Assembly: GCA_031270605.1 (NCBI GenBank) | Contig: JAISXG010000009.1 | Location: forward strand, 1-51,835 | Origin: Oscillospiraceae bacterium | Lineage (GTDB): Bacteria > Bacillota > Clostridia > Oscillospirales > Acutalibacteraceae | Direction of reading: 5' to 3' | Length of the DNA stretch: 51,835 nucleotides | Part shown: piece by piece, positions 50,149-51,835 of the stretch | How positions within the stretch are numbered: the stretch's first letter is position 1 | Layout: the number at the start of each line of letters is the position of its first letter | Notes under the pieces: model-generated | Databases searched by the model: none | Told to the model about the DNA's origin: nothing | Seen by the model: the letters and a program-made list of their open reading frames with translations, nothing else | Position numbers and translations under genes: made by a program

Positions 50149-51835
50149 ATGGCAGACAGGAAAAAACGAAATCATCTTGAAGATTTGCTGACCGCCATTC
50201 ATGATGTCGAGGCAAGCGAAGAGAACCAGAATGACGATTCTTTAAACGATCTTAATAAGCTGATTAAACACTTTTTATACATTGATGATGCAGCTTTCCG
50301 GCTGGCCCTGCGGGATGACCTTGAAAGAGGTATGCCTTTAACCGGTGAAAACGGCATCCGGCGCAAACTGGCATCCATGGATATGGAGTTTTTCGGCCGG
50401 GCGTATTTCCCGCACTATTTTTCCCGTCCTTCTCCGGACTTTCACCGGGAGCTTGACGATATCTGGAACAGCGGCGTACTCAAGGGGCTTGTGCCACGCA
50501 CTCCCGCCGACGTTAAAAAGATAAGCCGCCTGCCGGGCTGCCGGCGCGCGGTTGCGGCACCTCGTGGTCACGCAAAGTCTACCACGCTCACATTCAAGGG
50601 CACAATGCATGCCGTAATGTACGAATATAAGCATTACCCGATTATTATTTCGGACAGCTCCGATCAAGCGGAGGGCTTTTTGGATAATATCCGCGTGGAA
50701 TTTGAGGAAAATGAAGCACTCCGGGAGGACTTCGGTGATCTGATCGGCAGCGTGTGGCGGAGTAATGTCCTCATAACCAAAACAAACATTAAAATTGAGG
50801 CCATTGGTTCAGGTAAAAAAATCCGTGGCCGAAAGCATAGGAATTGGCGGCCAGACCTTATTGTGCTTGACGATGTGGAAAATGATGAAAATGTCCGCAC
50901 GCCGGAGCAAAGGAAAAAGCTCGAAAACTGGTTTCTCAAGGCCGTATCAAAAGCCGGTGACGATTACACTGACATTATCTATATTGGCACACTGCTGCAT
51001 TATGACAGCTTGCTGGCAAAAACACTGGCAAACCCGGCATATAGCGCGATCAAATATAAAGCGGTCATTGCTTTTTCTAAGGCTGATGACCTCTGGCAGC
51101 AGTGGGAGCATATATTCACAGAACTGGCAAACCCTGCCCGGGCGGCTGATGCAAAGAGTTTCTTTGAATTGCATCGTGCCGCCATGCTTGAAGGGACTGC
51201 CGTGCTTTGGGAAGAAAAGCTTTCCTATTATGACCTTATGGTTATGCGCGTGTCTGAAGGTGAGGCATCCTTTAACTCAGAAGAACAGAACGAACCGATC
51301 AACCCGGATGATTGCATTTTCAATGAAGAGTGGTTCGATGAATACAACGAAGCCGAGATTGATTTTAAAAGCCGGGATTATAATTTCTTCGGGTTCGTGG
51401 ATCCTTCGCTCGGGAAGTCAAAGCACAGTGACTATTCCGCAATTCTTACAATGGCCAAACATAAGGTTTCCGGATATATGTATGTGGTTGATGCCGACAT
51501 CGAACGGCGGCACCCGGATGTGATTATCGGTGACATTTTGGAAAAAGAGCGCTGGCTCCGCAAAAGCTTCGGGCGGGGATATAAAAAGTTCGGCGCGGAA
51601 ACTAACCAGTTCCAGTGGTTCCTGAAAGAAGAACTGGCAAAAGCTTCGGCCCGCGCTGGCCTGTATTTGCCTATTGAAGAGGTGCAGCAGTATAGTGACA
51701 AAATCATGAGGATTCAAACGCTGCAGCCGGATATCAAAAATAAGTACATTAAATTCAATAAAAAGCATAAACGTCTGCTGGAACAGCTCCGTTACTTTCC
51801 GATGGGGGCACACGATGACGGCCCTGACGCGCTGG
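50149..51835 (+). CDS. Phage terminase large subunit, Mu gp28-like (partial)
   Basis: The DNA-packaging motor and nuclease. The frame is open from the ATG at 50149 (GGGAGG upstream) to the window edge, giving 562 codons. An ATPase domain has a Walker A-type loop APRGHAKST (137-145) and Walker B LIVLDDVEND (about 237-246). An RNase H-like nuclease domain begins near VDPSLGKSKHSDYSA (about residue 412). The end, DDGPDALE, is close to the usual nuclease terminal motif, so only a short C-terminus is missing. It is the first gene of the packaging/head block. Confidence 0.92.
   Translation, partial: MADRKKRNHLEDLLTAIHDVEASEENQNDDSLNDLNKLIKHFLYIDDAAFRLALRDDLERGMPLTGENGIRRKLASMDMEFFGRAYFPHYFSRPSPDFHRELDDIWNSGVLKGLVPRTPADVKKISRLPGCRRAVAAPRGHAKSTTLTFKGTMHAVMYEYKHYPIIISDSSDQAEGFLDNIRVEFEENEALREDFGDLIGSVWRSNVLITKTNIKIEAIGSGKKIRGRKHRNWRPDLIVLDDVENDENVRTPEQRKKLENWFLKAVSKAGDDYTDIIYIGTLLHYDSLLAKTLANPAYSAIKYKAVIAFSKADDLWQQWEHIFTELANPARAADAKSFFELHRAAMLEGTAVLWEEKLSYYDLMVMRVSEGEASFNSEEQNEPINPDDCIFNEEWFDEYNEAEIDFKSRDYNFFGFVDPSLGKSKHSDYSAILTMAKHKVSGYMYVVDADIERRHPDVIIGDILEKERWLRKSFGRGYKKFGAETNQFQWFLKEELAKASARAGLYLPIEEVQQYSDKIMRIQTLQPDIKNKYIKFNKKHKRLLEQLRYFPMGAHDDGPDAL

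Larger units (their letters stand above)
38982..51835 (+). mobile_element. Mu-like transposable prophage (left end and early/middle region; runs off the window)
   Basis: The left end is placed at TGTAAACC because kdpB homology stops just before it and Mu-type ends begin with TG. Gene order follows Mu: divergent repressor, early promoter, small regulators, transposase A, ATPase B, gp16/GemA, Mor-like activator, gp25/26/27-like proteins and the terminase. The right end, head and tail genes, and the rest of kdpB would lie beyond the window. Confidence 0.85.

Noticed and set aside
1-51835. CRISPR array
   Set aside because: No series of evenly spaced short direct repeats was seen on either strand, and no cas-like gene.

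Overview
The window is a Bacillota (Firmicutes) chromosome segment, most likely from class Clostridia and possibly Oscillospirales. Evidence: AGGAGG-type ribosome binding sites on nearly every gene, TTG/GTG starts, the dapL/dapF route to diaminopimelate, tRNA genes with encoded CCA, a SipW/TasA-type surface cluster, and mobile genes typical of gut Clostridia. No species can be named from the sequence alone. The backbone is moderately GC-rich, while much of the mobile cargo is clearly more AT-rich.

Positions 1-23,400 are mostly core genome. They hold the end of a PurF-like gene, dapF, pyrG, and an LL-diaminopimelate aminotransferase. A MarR regulator with a near-perfect promoter/operator follows, controlling a heterodimeric ABC multidrug-type exporter. 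Next are asnB and a six-gene minus-strand cluster (10,972-16,371) that pairs a SipW-type signal peptidase with five TasA/CalY-like surface or fibre proteins. This cluster lies downstream of an AT-rich, gene-free stretch. After it come a lone E2-type acyltransferase domain protein, a GPH-family sugar symporter, a GNAT acetyltransferase, tRNA-Arg(UCU), tRNA-Gly(UCC), and rlmD.

Positions 23,350-35,260 are an integration hotspot. The 3' part of rlmD occurs three times in direct orientation: once fused to rlmD and twice as detached copies. The copies bracket cargo cassettes: an unknown protein with an XRE/ImmA-type metallopeptidase regulator; a small DNA-binding-like protein with a 531-aa protein carrying two HTH-like repeats; and a 412-aa unknown protein. 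The third cassette continues into the wreck of an integrative conjugative element: parA, parB, a spoVG-like fragment, a frameshifted cpaF-like ATPase and a truncated tadB-like gene. About 4.4 kb of this appears inverted, because the two halves of one small ORF lie on opposite strands at the two ends of the block.

Positions 35,351-38,986 hold kdpF, kdpA and a kdpB cut off near its 3' end. The cut coincides with the left end (TGTAAACC...) of a Mu-like transposable prophage that fills the rest of the window. The prophage carries a repressor, a consensus early promoter, a segment bounded by 27-bp inverted repeats, MuA-like DDE transposase, MuB-like ATPase, a GemA/gp16-like protein, a Mor-like activator, gp25/gp26/gp27-like proteins and the terminase large subunit (gp28-like, running off the window). 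A NusG-paralogue gene sits between gp27 and the terminase. It is followed by a 317-bp gene-free leader with crossing RNA pairings and a 21-bp-period direct repeat. This looks like a phage-borne processive antitermination module and is the most promising candidate for something undescribed here.
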